Positions 30,065 through 40,922 of a stretch of 46,496 bases of DNA are shown piece by piece. The DNA is from Bordetella petrii (GTDB lineage Bacteria > Pseudomonadota > Gammaproteobacteria > Burkholderiales > Burkholderiaceae_B). The notes under the pieces are model-generated. The model saw only the letters and a list, made by a program, of their open reading frames with translations. It had not been told where the DNA came from and did no database searches. Position numbers and translations under genes: made by a program. The stretch is taken from NCBI GenBank assembly GCA_017745595.1, contig WMBV01000039.1:1-46496 (forward strand). Reading direction: 5' to 3'. The first letter of the stretch is position 1. Each line of letters opens with the position of its first letter.

Positions 30065-30794
30065 ACAGACACTTGGGCGCCGGCTGGCCGGACAGTTCGT
30101 CGATGGCGTCGAGATCGGGCTGGCGGGTCAGGCTGTAGTTCAGGTTGGGCGATTTGCCCAGCACGGATTTCACGCGCAGCACGTTGTTGGCCGCCACCAC
30201 GAATTCGACGCGGGGATTGCCGTCGGCGTCGGCCAGCAGCACGCGCGGCGGGCGTTCGGGGGTGGCGTCCCAGCAGCCCTGTTCGGCGCTGGGCTTGCTC
30301 AGGTTGCCGGCGTTGTCCAGGAACGCGATGCGGCTGCGCCAGCGGCCGTTGGGCGCCAGGGTCAGGGTGATGCGTTGCGCGGCGCATTGCGCCGAGGGCG
30401 TCAGGCAGGGCAGCGTGCCCATGTAGGTCTGGGCCTGCGGCACCAGCGCGTGGGCGGCCGGCGAGGCGCTGCCGGCGGCTTCGGCGGCCGAGGCGGCGTT
30501 GGCTTCGGAGGCTTCTTGCGTGGCGGCGGACCCTTCGGGCTTGGCGCGTTCCTGGCCCGGCGGCGGGGCCTTCAGTTCGATCTGCAACTGCGAGGGCGCG
30601 CGCACGACTTGCCGGTAGCCGGCGCCTTCGCCCTGGTACTGCGCATCGGTGATCGTGCTGGCCGCCGGCGGGTTGTAATAGCCCTGGGTGCGTTGCTTGG
30701 CGCAGCCCGCCACCAGCGCGGCGCCCGCCAATACGGCCGCGGTCAGGGTCAGGAAGCGGGGGCTGGGCAGCTTGGTACGCACGGGATCGGGCAT
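30063..30794 (-). CDS. NlpE-like outer-membrane lipoprotein
   Basis: A 243-residue lipoprotein. The signal ends in a lipobox LVAGC with lipidated C31. Residues ~60-125 are a Ser/Ala/Pro-rich spacer. The C-terminal domain starts with TYMGTLPC and continues with LTLAPNGRWRSRIAFLDN, then a GCW block and LRVKSVLG, which resembles the NlpE N-terminal beta-barrel fold (copper and adhesion-stress lipoproteins). NlpE has a CxxC pair; here the second cysteine is spaced further (LPCLTPSAQC). The start ATG at 30794 was chosen because it gives a normal lipoprotein signal; 30845 would add 17 residues. It is divergent from pilD. The role is not known. Confidence 0.75.
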   Translation of the reverse strand: MPDPVRTKLPSPRFLTLTAAVLAGAALVAGCAKQRTQGYYNPPAASTITDAQYQGEGAGYRQVVRAPSQLQIELKAPPPGQERAKPEGSAATQEASEANAASAAEAAGSASPAAHALVPQAQTYMGTLPCLTPSAQCAAQRITLTLAPNGRWRSRIAFLDNAGNLSKPSAEQGCWDATPERPPRVLLADADGNPRVEFVVAANNVLRVKSVLGKSPNLNYSLTRQPDLDAIDELSGQPAPKCL

Positions 30795-30975
30795 GGTGGT
30801 TCGTGGCGGTAGTGGATATGTCTCGGATTCTACGCATTTATGCACATATCCGATACGTTCGCGCCGCGCTGCCCGTTTGAACTATTTGCCGCATGCCGGA
30901 ATAATGCGACGTCGCCGGTGCCGCTGCCGGCACCCGTCCCGCGCGGGCCTTTTCATCGTTGGCCGTCAGAACCTC

Positions 30976-31833
30976 ATGTGGCATGTTTTTGCAGTCGATC
31001 CTGGATGGGCCGTGGCCCTGGCCGCCGTGCTGGGGCTGGCGGTCGGCAGCTGGCTGACGGTGCTGGCGCACCGCCTGCCGCGCATCATGGAACGCGAGTG
31101 GCTGCAGCAATATCAAGACTACCGCCCCGCTGCCACGCCGGATCCGGCCTCGGGGCCGGCCGCTGCCCCCTATACGCTGTGGCGCCCGGGCTGGCACTGC
31201 GCGGCCTGCGCCGCGCCGGTGCGCGCATGGCGGCGGCTGCCGGTGCTGGGCTGGCTATTGTTGCGCGGGCGTTGCGGCGCCTGCGGCGCGGCCATCGGCT
31301 GGCGCTATCCGCTGACCGAACTCGTGGCGGCCCTGCTGTTCGCCCTGTGCGCCTGGCGTTTCGGGCCCACGCCCATCGCGCTGTGCGCCATGGCGCTGTG
31401 CGCGGCCCTGCTGGCCCTGGCCTGGATCGACCTGCAGACCAGCCTGCTGCCCGATGCCATCACGCTGCCGCTGGCCTGGGCGGGGCTGCTGGTCAACCTG
31501 GGCGGCGCGCTGGCGCCGCTGCCGCTGGCCGTGCTGGGCGCGGTGGTGGGCTACGTGTTCCTGTGGCTGCTGTTCCACATGTTTCGCCTGCTGACCGGCC
31601 GCGAGGGCATGGGCTATGGCGACTTCAAACTGCTGGCAGCGCTGGGGGCCTGGTTCGGCCTGGCCGCGCTGCCCGGGCTGCTGCTGGTGGCCTCGCTGGC
31701 CGGCGTGGCCGGCGCGGGCATCCTGCGCCTGACCGGCCACGCGCATCGCGGCCAGCCCCTGCCCTTCGGCCCCTACCTGGCCCTGGCGGGCGTGGCGATG
31801 CTGCTGGCCGCGGGGCGCCCGGCATGGTTCTGA
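30976..31833 (+). CDS. pilD: Type IV prepilin peptidase/N-methyltransferase
   Basis: A 285-residue inner-membrane leader peptidase (A24 family) that cleaves and N-methylates type IV prepilins and type II pseudopilins. The cytoplasmic zinc-site cysteines C75, C78, C100 and C103 are present. The two active aspartates are D152 (AWIDLQTSLLPD) and D216 (GMGYGDFKLL). Several membrane helices follow as expected. The start is the ATG at 30976 (MWHVFAVDPGW). Pilus assembly genes pilB and pilC, often adjacent, are absent here. coaE and zapD follow on the same strand, an order common in proteobacteria. Confidence 0.94.
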   Translation: MWHVFAVDPGWAVALAAVLGLAVGSWLTVLAHRLPRIMEREWLQQYQDYRPAATPDPASGPAAAPYTLWRPGWHCAACAAPVRAWRRLPVLGWLLLRGRCGACGAAIGWRYPLTELVAALLFALCAWRFGPTPIALCAMALCAALLALAWIDLQTSLLPDAITLPLAWAGLLVNLGGALAPLPLAVLGAVVGYVFLWLLFHMFRLLTGREGMGYGDFKLLAALGAWFGLAALPGLLLVASLAGVAGAGILRLTGHAHRGQPLPFGPYLALAGVAMLLAAGRPAWF

Positions 31834-31896
31834 CACGCGCGGCGGCATGAGGCGTATGCTCGGCATGCGCGCAATGATTTAAAGGAACGCTTGGCT

Positions 31897-32535
31897 ATGT
31901 ACAAAATCGGCCTGACCGGCGGCATCGGCTCGGGCAAGACCCGCGTGGCCGACATGCTGGCCGAATGGGGCGCGGCGGTGGTCGATACCGATGCCATTTC
32001 GCACGACCTGACGGCGCCTGCGGGCGCGGCCATGCCCGCCATCCGCGCGGCCTTCGGCGACGCCGCCGTGGCGGCCGACGGCGCGCTCGACCGCGCCTGG
32101 ATGCGCGACCTGGTGTTTCGCCAGCCCGAGGCGCGCGCGCAGCTCGAAGCCATCCTGCATCCCCTGATCGGCCTGCACACCCAGCGCGCGGCCGCGGCGG
32201 CGCGCGGCGCCTACTTGGTATTCGTGGTGCCCCTGCTGGTCGAATCGGGGCGCTGGCGCGAACGGGTCGACCGGATTTGCGTGGTCGATTGCGACCCCGC
32301 CACCCAGATCGCCCGCGTGCAGTCGCGCAGCGGGCTGACGGAGCCAGCCATACGGCGTATCATGGCGGCACAGGCCGCGCGGGCAACCCGGCTCGCGGCA
32401 GCGGACGACGTCATCGTCAACGACGGCGCCACCTCTGCCCAGCAGTTGCGCGCGCGGGCAAAGGCTCTGCACGACCACTGGTGCCGATTGGCGGCGGCGC
32501 CACCGGCCGCCGCCCGGCGCGGCCGGCCTTCCTGA
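31897..32535 (+). CDS. coaE: Dephospho-CoA kinase
   Basis: A 212-residue CoaE that phosphorylates dephospho-CoA in the last step of coenzyme A synthesis. The P-loop GGIGSGKT spans residues 8-15. The [12 protein letters not shown] segment and the late ADDVIVNDG segment are characteristic. The ATG at 31897 was chosen over the TTG at 31891 because AAAGGAA at 31881-31887 is well placed for it. It lies ~60 bp after pilD and ~40 bp before zapD. panC, another coenzyme A pathway gene, is elsewhere in the window and not linked in an operon. Confidence 0.95.
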   Translation: MYKIGLTGGIGSGKTRVADMLAEWGAAVVDTDAISHDLTAPAGAAMPAIRAAFGDAAVAADGALDRAWMRDLVFRQPEARAQLEAILHPLIGLHTQRAAAAARGAYLVFVVPLLVESGRWRERVDRICVVDCDPATQIARVQSRSGLTEPAIRRIMAAQAARATRLAAADDVIVNDGATSAQQLRARAKALHDHWCRLAAAPPAAARRGRPS

Positions 32536-32576
32536 CAACCCGGCCCGCGGGCCGCACCAACAGGCCTGTACATAGC

Positions 32577-33329
32577 GTGATTCTTTACGAATATCCATTC
32601 AACGAGCGTGTCCGCGCTTATCTCCGGCTGGAATATCTGTTCGACAGACTGGTCTACTTCGCTCGCGAAGGCGACCCCCGCCATCACCAGATCGCGGTCG
32701 CCACCTTGTTCGATATTCTCGACGCCACCGAACGCACCGACATCAAGACCTCCGTCCTGCAAGACCTCGAACGCCAGCGCGCCGCCTTGCAGGCGCTGCG
32801 CGACCACCCCGGGGTGGCGCAAGACGCGCTCGAATCCATGCTGGCCGAAATGGAACGCACGGTCGGCAGCCTGGCCGCCCAGGGCCGCGCCGGCCAGCCG
32901 CTGCGCGAAAACGAATGGCTGGTCAGCCTGCGCGGCCGGCTGGCGGTGCCGGGGGGCGCCACCCAGGTCGACATGCCTTCGTACCATGCCTGGCAGCACA
33001 AACCCGAAACCGCCCGCTGCGCCGACCTGCAATCCTGGACGACGCCGCTGCGGCCGCTGCACGAGGCCGTGTCCATGGCCCTGCGCCTGCTGCGCGAATC
33101 GGGGCGCCGCTCCGAAATCCTGGCCGAGCAGGGCGGCTACCAGCAGATGCTGGCGGGCAAGCTGTTCCAGCTGCTGCGGGTCTGGATCGACCCGCAGCAG
33201 GGGGTCTTTCCCGAGATCAGCGCCAACAAGTACATGATCTGGATACGGTTCTCGGCCCAAGACGGCGACGCCAAGCCGCAGCAGGTCTCGCGCGACGTCA
33301 GTTTCCAGATGTCACTGTGCAGCGCTTAG
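32577..33329 (+). CDS. zapD: ZapD, FtsZ-associated cell-division protein
   Basis: A 250-residue ZapD (YacF/DUF1342), a cytoplasmic protein that cross-links FtsZ filaments and stabilises the Z-ring. The N-terminal block ILYEYPFNERVRAYLRLE is diagnostic, and the C-terminal beta domain has PQQGVFPEISANKYMIWIRF. The start is GTG at 32577. In many proteobacteria coaE-zapD is followed by the small zinc protein gene yacG. That gene is absent: the 131 bp to the next start hold no such reading frame. Together with FtsEX it is the second cell-division function in the window. Confidence 0.94.
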   Translation: MILYEYPFNERVRAYLRLEYLFDRLVYFAREGDPRHHQIAVATLFDILDATERTDIKTSVLQDLERQRAALQALRDHPGVAQDALESMLAEMERTVGSLAAQGRAGQPLRENEWLVSLRGRLAVPGGATQVDMPSYHAWQHKPETARCADLQSWTTPLRPLHEAVSMALRLLRESGRRSEILAEQGGYQQMLAGKLFQLLRVWIDPQQGVFPEISANKYMIWIRFSAQDGDAKPQQVSRDVSFQMSLCSA

Positions 33330-33460
33330 GGCCGCCGCCCGGCCCATAGGCGCACGCGCCGGATTCCTGTTGCGGTGTATTTCAGGCGCGCGGGCCCGCC
33401 GCCGTAACCGGCTGCAGTTGGGGGACAATAGCGGCTTCCGCAGCTTGCGCCCCATACCTC

Positions 33461-34723
33461 ATGCCCGAAAGCCAATCCGCCCCGACCAGGCCCCGCCGCA
33501 CGCGTCTGCTGGTTGTCATTCTGTTGCTGCTGGCGGCCGCCGTGGCCGCGTGGCTGGTTTTCAAGCCCGGCGGGCAGCAGGCGCCGCAACGCGGCGGCCG
33601 CGGATTCGGCGGCGCGGGCGGCATGGAACTGCCGGTGCCGGTGCGGGTGGCCCAGGCCGGCACGCAGAACATCGACATCGTGCTGCGCGCCCTGGGCACC
33701 GTCACCGCCTACAACACCGTCACGGTGCGCAGCCGGGTCGACGGCGAACTGGTCCAGGTGGCTTTCCGCGAAGGCCAGCACGTCAAGGCCGGCGACCTGC
33801 TGGCGCAGATCGACCCGCGCCCCTATGAAGTGGCGCTGGCCCAGGCGCAGGGCCAGCAGCAGCAGAACCAGGCCCTGCTGGCCAACGCGCGGCGCGACCT
33901 GCAACGCTACCAGACGCTTTTCAAGCAAGATTCCATCGCGCGCCAGCAGCTCGATACCCAGGCCGCCCTGGTGCGCCAATACGAAGGCACCCAGAAAATC
34001 GACCAGGCCGCGGTCGACGACGCCAAGCTGCAGCTCGGCTATACCCGCATCACGGCGCCCCTGGAAGGCCGCCTGGGCCTGCGCAGGGTCGATCCGGGCA
34101 ACCTGGTGTCCGCGGGCGATACCGACGGCCTGGTGGTCATCACGCAGACCCAGCCCATCTCGGTGGTGTTCTCGCTGCCCGAAACCCAGTTGCCCGAGGT
34201 GCTCGAGCAAGTGCGCGCCGGCCACACCCTGGCGGTGCAGGCCTACGACCGCACCGACACCAAGTCCATCGCCAGCGGCCAGCTCGAAACCATCGACAAC
34301 CAGATCGACGTCGCCACCGGCACCGTCAAGCTCAAGGCGCGTTTCGACAACGCCGACGAACTGCTGTTTCCCAACCAGTTCGTCAATGTGCGGCTGCTGG
34401 TGCAAACCCGCGACGACGCCACCGTGATTCCCACGGCGGCGGTCCAGCAGGGCTCGGCCGGCGCCTTCGTGTTCCTGCTGCGCCAGGACAACACCGTGGA
34501 AGTGCGGCAGGTGCAGCTGGGGGCCATCAATGGCGACCGCGTGGCCGTGAACGAGGGCCTGGTGCCCGGCGACCGCGTGGTCGTCGAGGGCACCGACCGC
34601 CTGCGCACCGGCGCCAAGGTCAACGTGGTTACCGATGACGCCGTCATTCCCGCCACGCCCGGTGCCGCCCTGGACGCGGGCGCCCCCGCACGCACCAGCG
34701 GCGGCGCCGCCCACGCGCCGTGA
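33461..34723 (+). CDS. mdtA: RND efflux periplasmic adaptor, MdtA type
   Basis: A 420-residue membrane-fusion protein. Residues ~15-34 form an N-terminal signal anchor. The lipoyl/hairpin/beta-barrel order is visible ([33 protein letters not shown] split over residues ~88-125, then a coiled-coil hairpin rich in Gln, then [20 protein letters not shown]). It links the RND pump to the outer-membrane channel. Its stop overlaps the next gene's GTG start as GTGA. It is the first gene of a four-gene pump operon. The symbol follows the MdtABC layout, in which one adaptor serves two different RND subunits. Confidence 0.9.
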   Translation: MPESQSAPTRPRRTRLLVVILLLLAAAVAAWLVFKPGGQQAPQRGGRGFGGAGGMELPVPVRVAQAGTQNIDIVLRALGTVTAYNTVTVRSRVDGELVQVAFREGQHVKAGDLLAQIDPRPYEVALAQAQGQQQQNQALLANARRDLQRYQTLFKQDSIARQQLDTQAALVRQYEGTQKIDQAAVDDAKLQLGYTRITAPLEGRLGLRRVDPGNLVSAGDTDGLVVITQTQPISVVFSLPETQLPEVLEQVRAGHTLAVQAYDRTDTKSIASGQLETIDNQIDVATGTVKLKARFDNADELLFPNQFVNVRLLVQTRDDATVIPTAAVQQGSAGAFVFLLRQDNTVEVRQVQLGAINGDRVAVNEGLVPGDRVVVEGTDRLRTGAKVNVVTDDAVIPATPGAALDAGAPARTSGGAAHAP

Positions 34724-37700
34724 GCCCTTCGCGCCTGTTCATCCTGCGGCCGGTCGCCACCACGCTGTCGATGGTGGCGATCCTGATCGCGGGCTTCATC
34801 GCGTATCGGCTGTTGCCGGTGTCGGCGCTGCCCGAAGTCGATTACCCCACTATCCAGGTCGTGACGCTGTACCCGGGCGCCAGCCCCGACGTCATGACTT
34901 CGCTGGTCACCTCGCCGCTCGAACGCCAGTTCGGGCAGATGCCGGGGCTGAACCAGATGTCGTCCACCAGCTCGGGCGGCGCCTCGGTGATCACGCTGCA
35001 ATTCAGCCTGGAAACCTCGCTGGACGTGGCCGAACAAGAAGTGCAGGCGGCCATCAACGCGGCGTCCAACCTGCTGCCCGGCGACCTGCCGGTGCCGCCG
35101 GTGTACAACAAGGTCAATCCGGCCGACGCGCCCGTGCTGACGCTGGCGATCACCTCGCCCACCATGCCGCTGCCGCAGGTGCGCGACCTGGTCGACACGC
35201 GCATGGGGCAGAAGCTGTCGCAGGTGCCGGGCGTGGGGCTGGTCAGCGTGGCGGGCGGGCAGCGGCCGGCCGTGCGCATCCAGGTGAATCCGCGCGCGCT
35301 GGCCTCGGCCGGGCTGTCGCTGGCCGACCTGCGCACCGCCGTGGTGGGCGCCAACGTCAACCAGCCCAAGGGCAACCTCGACGGGCCCGAGCGTTCCACC
35401 ACCATCGACGCCAACGACCAGCTCAAGACGCCCACCGACTACAACGACCTGATCATCGCGTACCGCAACAACGCGCCGCTGCGCCTGTCCGACGTGGCGC
35501 AGGCCGTGCAGGGCGCCGAAGACGTGCGCCAGGCTGCCTGGGCCGGCGACCAGCCCGCCATCTTGCTGAACGTGCAGCGCCAGCCGGGCGCCAACGTCAT
35601 CGACGTGGTCGACCGCATCCGCGCCATGCTGCCGCAGCTGAAAGGCGCGCTGCCGGCCACGCTGGACGTCAGCATCGTGTCCGACCGCACCGAGACCATC
35701 CGCGCGTCGGTGTCCGACGTGCAGTTCGAAATGATGCTGGCCGTGGCGCTGGTGGTCATGGTGACCTTCCTGTTCCTGCGCAGCCTGACCGCCACGTTCA
35801 TTCCCAGCGTGGTGGTGCCGCTGTCCCTGATCGGCACCTTCGGCATCATGTACCTGGCGGGGTTCAGCATCAACAACCTGACCCTGATGGCGCTGACCAT
35901 CGCCACGGGCTTCGTGGTCGACGACGCCATCGTCATGATCGAAAACATCGCGCGCCATCTCGAACAGGGCGCCACCCCCATGCAGGCGGCGCTGAAGGGC
36001 GCCGAGCAGATCGGCTTCACCCTGATCTCGCTGACCTTCTCGCTGATCGCGGTGCTGATCCCGCTGCTCTTCATGACCGAAGTGGTGGGGCGGCTGTTCC
36101 GCGAATTCGCCATCACGCTGGCGGTGGCCATCCTGATTTCGCTGGTGGTGTCGCTGACCCTGACGCCCATGATGTGCGCGCGCCTGTTGCGGCCCGAATC
36201 CGAGCAGCGCCACGGGCGCTTCCACCAGGCCACCGGCGCCTTCATCGACCGCGTCATCGCCCGCTACGACGACATGCTGCAATGGGTGCTGGCGCACCAG
36301 CCCCTGACCCTGCTGGTGGCGCTGGGCACCTTCGTGCTCACGGCGCTGCTGTACCTGGCCATACCCAAGGGCTTTTTCCCGCAGCAAGACAGCGGCATGA
36401 TCCAGGCCATCACCCAGGCCCCGGCCTCGGTGTCGTTCTCGGCCATGGCGCAGCGCCAGCAAGACGCCGCGCGCATCGTGCTGCAAGATCCCGACGTCGC
36501 ATCGGTATCGTCGTTCATCGGGGTGGACGGCACCAACGCCACGCTGAATACCGGCCGCATGCAGATCGCCCTGAAACCGCACGGCGAGCGCGAGGGCGAC
36601 CTGCCCGCCATCACGCGGCGCCTGCAAGACGCGCTGGCGGCGCAGCAGGGCCTCAGGGTGTACATGCAGCCGGTGCAAGACCTCACCATCGAAGACCGCA
36701 TCAGCCGCACGCAATACCAGATGACGCTGTCCAATCCGGACATCGCGGTGCTGTCCGAATGGGCGCCCAAGTTGGTCGAGCGCCTGTCGCAGCTGCCCGA
36801 ACTGACCGACGTGGCGCACGACCTGCAAGACGACGGCCTGCAGACCTGGGTCGATATCGACCGCGACGCCGCCGCGCGCCTGGGCATTTCGGCCGCCGAC
36901 ATCGACGAGGCGCTGTACAACGCCTTCGGCCAGCGGCTGATTTCCACCATCTTCACCCAATCGAACCAATACCGGGTGGTGCTGGAAGTGCTGCCGCAGT
37001 TCAGCCAGTCGCCCGAGGCGCTGGGCCAGATCCATCTGGCCACCGAATCCGGCGCGCTGGTGCCGCTGTCGGCCGTGGCGCATATTTCGCAGGGGCGCAC
37101 GCTGCTGGCGATCAGCCGGCTCGATCAATTCCCCATGACCACGGTGTCGTTCAACCTGGCGCCGGGCGCCTCGCTGTCGGCCGCGGTCGACGCCATTACC
37201 GAGGCCGAAGCGCAGATCGGCATGCCGGCCAGCATCGAGACCCGCTACCAGGGCGCCGCGCTGGCCTTCCAGAACTCGCTGTCCAGCACGCTGTGGCTGA
37301 TCCTGGCGGCGGTGGTCACCATGTACATCGTGCTGGGCGTGCTGTACGAAAGCTACATCCACCCCATCACCATCCTGTCGACGCTGCCGTCCGCCGCGGT
37401 GGGGGCGCTGCTGGCGCTGATGATCAGCGGCACCGAGCTCGACATGATCGGCATCATCGGCATCATCTTGCTGATCGGCATCGTGAAAAAGAACGCCATC
37501 ATGATGATCGACTTCGCGCTCGAGGCCGAGCGCAAGCGCGGCCTGGCGCCGCGCGAGGCCATCCATGAAGCCGCGCTGCTGCGGTTCCGGCCCATTCTCA
37601 TGACCACCCTGGCGGCGCTCTTCGGCGCGCTGCCGCTGATGCTGTCGAGCGGCACCGGGGCCGAGCTGCGCCAGCCGCTGGGCCTGGTGATGGTGGGCGG

Positions 37701-37809
37701 CCTGCTGGTCAGCCAGGTGCTTACGCTGTTCACCACGCCGGTCATCTACCTGATGTTCGACCGCCTGGCGCGCCGCGGCCGCCCGCGCCCCGCCGCGGAG
37801 CAGCCATGA
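34720..37809 (+). CDS. mdtB: RND multidrug transporter subunit, MdtB type
   Basis: A 1029-residue RND transporter (HAE-1/AcrB superfamily) with 12 membrane helices and two large periplasmic loops. The proton-relay aspartates D401 and D402 occur in [12 protein letters not shown] of helix 4. The start is GTG at 34720, overlapping the mdtA stop, and its stop overlaps the ATG of mdtC. In E. coli, MdtB and MdtC form a B2C heterotrimer exporting bile salts, novobiocin and other drugs; the same is expected here because both subunits are adjacent and similar but not identical. It works in the inner membrane and uses the proton gradient. Confidence 0.92.
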   Translation: MSPSRLFILRPVATTLSMVAILIAGFIAYRLLPVSALPEVDYPTIQVVTLYPGASPDVMTSLVTSPLERQFGQMPGLNQMSSTSSGGASVITLQFSLETSLDVAEQEVQAAINAASNLLPGDLPVPPVYNKVNPADAPVLTLAITSPTMPLPQVRDLVDTRMGQKLSQVPGVGLVSVAGGQRPAVRIQVNPRALASAGLSLADLRTAVVGANVNQPKGNLDGPERSTTIDANDQLKTPTDYNDLIIAYRNNAPLRLSDVAQAVQGAEDVRQAAWAGDQPAILLNVQRQPGANVIDVVDRIRAMLPQLKGALPATLDVSIVSDRTETIRASVSDVQFEMMLAVALVVMVTFLFLRSLTATFIPSVVVPLSLIGTFGIMYLAGFSINNLTLMALTIATGFVVDDAIVMIENIARHLEQGATPMQAALKGAEQIGFTLISLTFSLIAVLIPLLFMTEVVGRLFREFAITLAVAILISLVVSLTLTPMMCARLLRPESEQRHGRFHQATGAFIDRVIARYDDMLQWVLAHQPLTLLVALGTFVLTALLYLAIPKGFFPQQDSGMIQAITQAPASVSFSAMAQRQQDAARIVLQDPDVASVSSFIGVDGTNATLNTGRMQIALKPHGEREGDLPAITRRLQDALAAQQGLRVYMQPVQDLTIEDRISRTQYQMTLSNPDIAVLSEWAPKLVERLSQLPELTDVAHDLQDDGLQTWVDIDRDAAARLGISAADIDEALYNAFGQRLISTIFTQSNQYRVVLEVLPQFSQSPEALGQIHLATESGALVPLSAVAHISQGRTLLAISRLDQFPMTTVSFNLAPGASLSAAVDAITEAEAQIGMPASIETRYQGAALAFQNSLSSTLWLILAAVVTMYIVLGVLYESYIHPITILSTLPSAAVGALLALMISGTELDMIGIIGIILLIGIVKKNAIMMIDFALEAERKRGLAPREAIHEAALLRFRPILMTTLAALFGALPLMLSSGTGAELRQPLGLVMVGGLLVSQVLTLFTTPVIYLMFDRLARRGRPRPAAEQP

Positions 37810-40800
37810 ACCTGTCGGCCCCCTTCATCGTCCGCCCCGTGGCCACGGTTTTGCTGTGCCTGGGGCTGGTGCTGGCGGGGGCGCTGTCGTTCCGGCTGCT
37901 GCCGGTGGCGCCGCTGCCCGAAGTCGACCTGCCCATCATTTCGGTCACCGCCAACCTGCCCGGGGCCAGCCCCGAAACCATGGCGTCCAGCGTGGCCACG
38001 CCGCTGGAACGCTCGCTGGGCAGCATTGCCGGCGTCACCGAAATGACCTCGCGCAATTCGCAGGGGTCCACGCGCATCATGCTGCAGTTCGACCTGAGCC
38101 GCGACATCGACGGCGCGGCGCGCGACGTGCAGGCGGCCATCAACGCGGCGCGCTCGCTGCTGCCCACCGGCCTGCGCAGCAATCCCACGTACCACAAGGT
38201 CAATCCCTCGTCGGCGCCCATCCTGGTGCTGGCGCTCACTTCCGATACCCTGACCCAGGGCAAGCTGTACGACCTGGCGTCGACCATCGTGGCGCAGAAG
38301 CTGGCGCAGGTGGGCGGCGTGGGCGAGGTCACCGTGGGCGGCAGTTCGCTGCCGGCGGTGCGCGTCAACCTGATCCCCGGCGCGCTGTCCAGCCGCGGCG
38401 TGTCGCTCGACGAAGTGCGCGCCGCGCTGACCGCCGCCAATGCCAACCGGCCCAAGGGCGCCATCGAGAACGACGCCTATCACTGGCAGATCATGGCCAG
38501 CGACCAGCTCGACCGCGCCGAGCAATATCGCCCGCTGGTGGTGGCGTGGCGCGACGGCGCGGCGGTGCGGCTGTCGGACGTGGCCACCGTCGAGGATTCG
38601 GTCGAAGACCTGTTCCAGACCGGCTTCTACAACAACCGCAAGGCCATCCTGCTCATTGTGCGGCGCCAGGCCGATGCCAACATCATCGAAACCGTCGAGG
38701 CCGTGCGCGCCCAGTTGCCGCAGCTGGCGGCGCTGCTGCCGGGCGACGTCGACCTGACCGTCGCGCAAGACCGCACGCCCAGCATCCGCGCCTCGCTGCA
38801 CGAGGCCGAACTAACGCTGGTGGTGGCCGTGGGGCTGGTGATGCTGGTGGTGCTGCTGTTCCTGCGCCATTGGCGCGCCGCGCTGATCCCCAGCGTGGCG
38901 GTGCCGGTGTCGCTGGTCGGCACGTTCGGCGTCATGTATTTGTGCGGCTTCACGCTGAACACGATTTCGCTGATGGCGCTGATCGTGGCCACCGGCTTCG
39001 TGGTCGACGATGCCATCGTGGTGCTCGAAAACATCATGCGCCACATCGAGCGGGGCGCCTCGCCCATGCGCGCCGCGCTGCGCGGCTCGCGCGAGGTCGG
39101 GTTCACGGTGCTGTCCATGAGCCTGTCGCTGGTGGCCGTGTTCATTCCCATTTTGTTGATGGGCGACGTGGTGGGGCGCCTGTTCCGCGAATTCGCCGTG
39201 ACGCTGTCGGCGGCCATCATGGTGTCGCTGGTGGTGTCGCTGACCCTGACGCCCATGATGTGCGCGCGCCTGCTGCGCGCGCAGACCCCGGCGCGTCCGC
39301 CGGGCCGGCTGTCGGTGGCCATCGGGCGCGGTTTCGATGCCATGCAGGCGGGCTACGGGCGCAGCCTGGCGTGGGCGCTGGCCCACGGCCGCATCATGAT
39401 GCTGCTGCTGGCGGCGGCCATCGGCCTGAACGTCTACCTGTACGCGGTGGTGCCCAAGGGCTTCTTTCCGCAGCAGGATACCGGCCAGTTGCTGGGGTTC
39501 TTCCGGGTCGACCAGGGCACGTCGTTCCAGGCCACGGTGCCCAAGCTGGAATATTTCCGCAAAGTGATCCTGGCGGATCCGGCGGTGGCCAGCATCACCG
39601 TGCACGCCGGCGGGCGCGGCGGCAGCAACAGCAGTTTCATGTCGATCCAGCTCAAGCCGCAAGCCGAACGCCAGGTCACGGCCAACGGCGTGGTCGAGCG
39701 CCTGCGCGGCCGCCTGCAGAATACGCCCGGCGCGCGGGTGTTCCTGGTGCCGCAGCAAGACATCTTCCTGGGCGGCGGACGCGGCAGCGCGTCGTACGAC
39801 TACACCTTGCTGGCCGGCGACCTGTCGCTGCTGCGCACCTGGATGCCGCGCGTGCAGCGGGCCATGGCGGCGCTGCCCGAACTGGTCGACGTCGATTCCA
39901 GCGTCGAAGACAAGGGCCGCCAGGTCGAACTGGTCATCGACCGCGAGGCCGCTACCCGGCTGGGCATCGAGATGGCGGATATTTCGGCGGTGCTGAACAA
40001 TTCGTTCAGCCAGCGGCAGGTGTCGGTGATGTACGGCCCGCTGAACCAGTATCACGTCGTCATGGGCGTGGACCAGCGCTTTGCCCAGAGCGCCGAATCG
40101 CTCAGGCAGGTGCACGTCATTACGAAAGACGGCCAGCGCGTGCCGCTGGCGGCGTTCGCGCGCTTCGAGGCGGGCAACGCCCCGCTCAGCGTGCAGCACA
40201 ACGGCCTGTTCGCGGCCGACGAGATTTCATTCAACCTGGCGCCGGGCGTGTCGCTGGACCAGGCGCTGCAGGCCATCGAAGACGCGGTGGCGCGCATCGG
40301 CCTGCCGTCCGACCAGATCCAGGCCGGCTTCCTGGGCACCGCCGCGACCCAGCAAAAGATGCAAAGCCAGCAGCCCTGGCTGATCCTGGCGGCGCTGGTC
40401 GCCATGTATATCGTGCTGGGCATTCTGTACGAAAACCTGGTGCATCCGCTGACCATCCTGTCGACCCTGCCGTCGGCCGGCATCGGCGCGCTGCTGGCGC
40501 TGATGCTGGTGGGCAGCGAATTCACGATCATCGCGCTGATCGGCGTGTTCCTGCTGATCGGCATCGTGAAAAAGAACGCCATCATGATGGTCGACTTCGC
40601 CCTGGACGCCGAGCGGCGGCGCGGCCTGGCGCCGCGCGATGCCATTTTCGAGGCCTGCCTGACGCGCTTCCGGCCGATCATGATGACCACGCTGGCGGCG
40701 ATCTTCGGCGCCCTGCCGCTGGTGCTGGCCACCGGCGCCGGCGTCGAGATGCGCCAGCCGCTGGGCGTTACCATCGTCGGCGGCCTGATCCTCAGCCAGA

Positions 40801-40922
40801 TTCTTACCCTTTACACCACCCCGGTGGTGTATCTGTACCTGGACCGCTTCCGCCTGTGGCTGCGGCGCCGCCGTGGCGCGCCCGGCGCGGCCGGTCCGCA
40901 ACCCGATGTAGAACGCCCATGA
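37806..40922 (+). CDS. mdtC: RND multidrug transporter subunit, MdtC type
   Basis: A 1038-residue RND subunit paralogous to the preceding MdtB, with the same helix-4 aspartates (D401 and D402 in [12 protein letters not shown]). ATGA overlaps join it to mdtB in front and to the channel gene behind, implying fixed translation ratios. It is predicted to form a heterotrimer with MdtB. The best-known difference between the two in E. coli is in the drug-binding and proton-coupling role of each subunit; which residues matter here cannot be judged by eye. Confidence 0.92.
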   Translation: MNLSAPFIVRPVATVLLCLGLVLAGALSFRLLPVAPLPEVDLPIISVTANLPGASPETMASSVATPLERSLGSIAGVTEMTSRNSQGSTRIMLQFDLSRDIDGAARDVQAAINAARSLLPTGLRSNPTYHKVNPSSAPILVLALTSDTLTQGKLYDLASTIVAQKLAQVGGVGEVTVGGSSLPAVRVNLIPGALSSRGVSLDEVRAALTAANANRPKGAIENDAYHWQIMASDQLDRAEQYRPLVVAWRDGAAVRLSDVATVEDSVEDLFQTGFYNNRKAILLIVRRQADANIIETVEAVRAQLPQLAALLPGDVDLTVAQDRTPSIRASLHEAELTLVVAVGLVMLVVLLFLRHWRAALIPSVAVPVSLVGTFGVMYLCGFTLNTISLMALIVATGFVVDDAIVVLENIMRHIERGASPMRAALRGSREVGFTVLSMSLSLVAVFIPILLMGDVVGRLFREFAVTLSAAIMVSLVVSLTLTPMMCARLLRAQTPARPPGRLSVAIGRGFDAMQAGYGRSLAWALAHGRIMMLLLAAAIGLNVYLYAVVPKGFFPQQDTGQLLGFFRVDQGTSFQATVPKLEYFRKVILADPAVASITVHAGGRGGSNSSFMSIQLKPQAERQVTANGVVERLRGRLQNTPGARVFLVPQQDIFLGGGRGSASYDYTLLAGDLSLLRTWMPRVQRAMAALPELVDVDSSVEDKGRQVELVIDREAATRLGIEMADISAVLNNSFSQRQVSVMYGPLNQYHVVMGVDQRFAQSAESLRQVHVITKDGQRVPLAAFARFEAGNAPLSVQHNGLFAADEISFNLAPGVSLDQALQAIEDAVARIGLPSDQIQAGFLGTAATQQKMQSQQPWLILAALVAMYIVLGILYENLVHPLTILSTLPSAGIGALLALMLVGSEFTIIALIGVFLLIGIVKKNAIMMVDFALDAERRRGLAPRDAIFEACLTRFRPIMMTTLAAIFGALPLVLATGAGVEMRQPLGVTIVGGLILSQILTLYTTPVVYLYLDRFRLWLRRRRGAPGAAGPQPDVERP

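Noticed and set aside
34243-37566. Minus-strand open frame of 1107 codons opposite mdtA/mdtB
   Set aside because: It crosses two well-identified genes, is extremely rich in His, Gln and Arg, and has no domain; it is a GC shadow.
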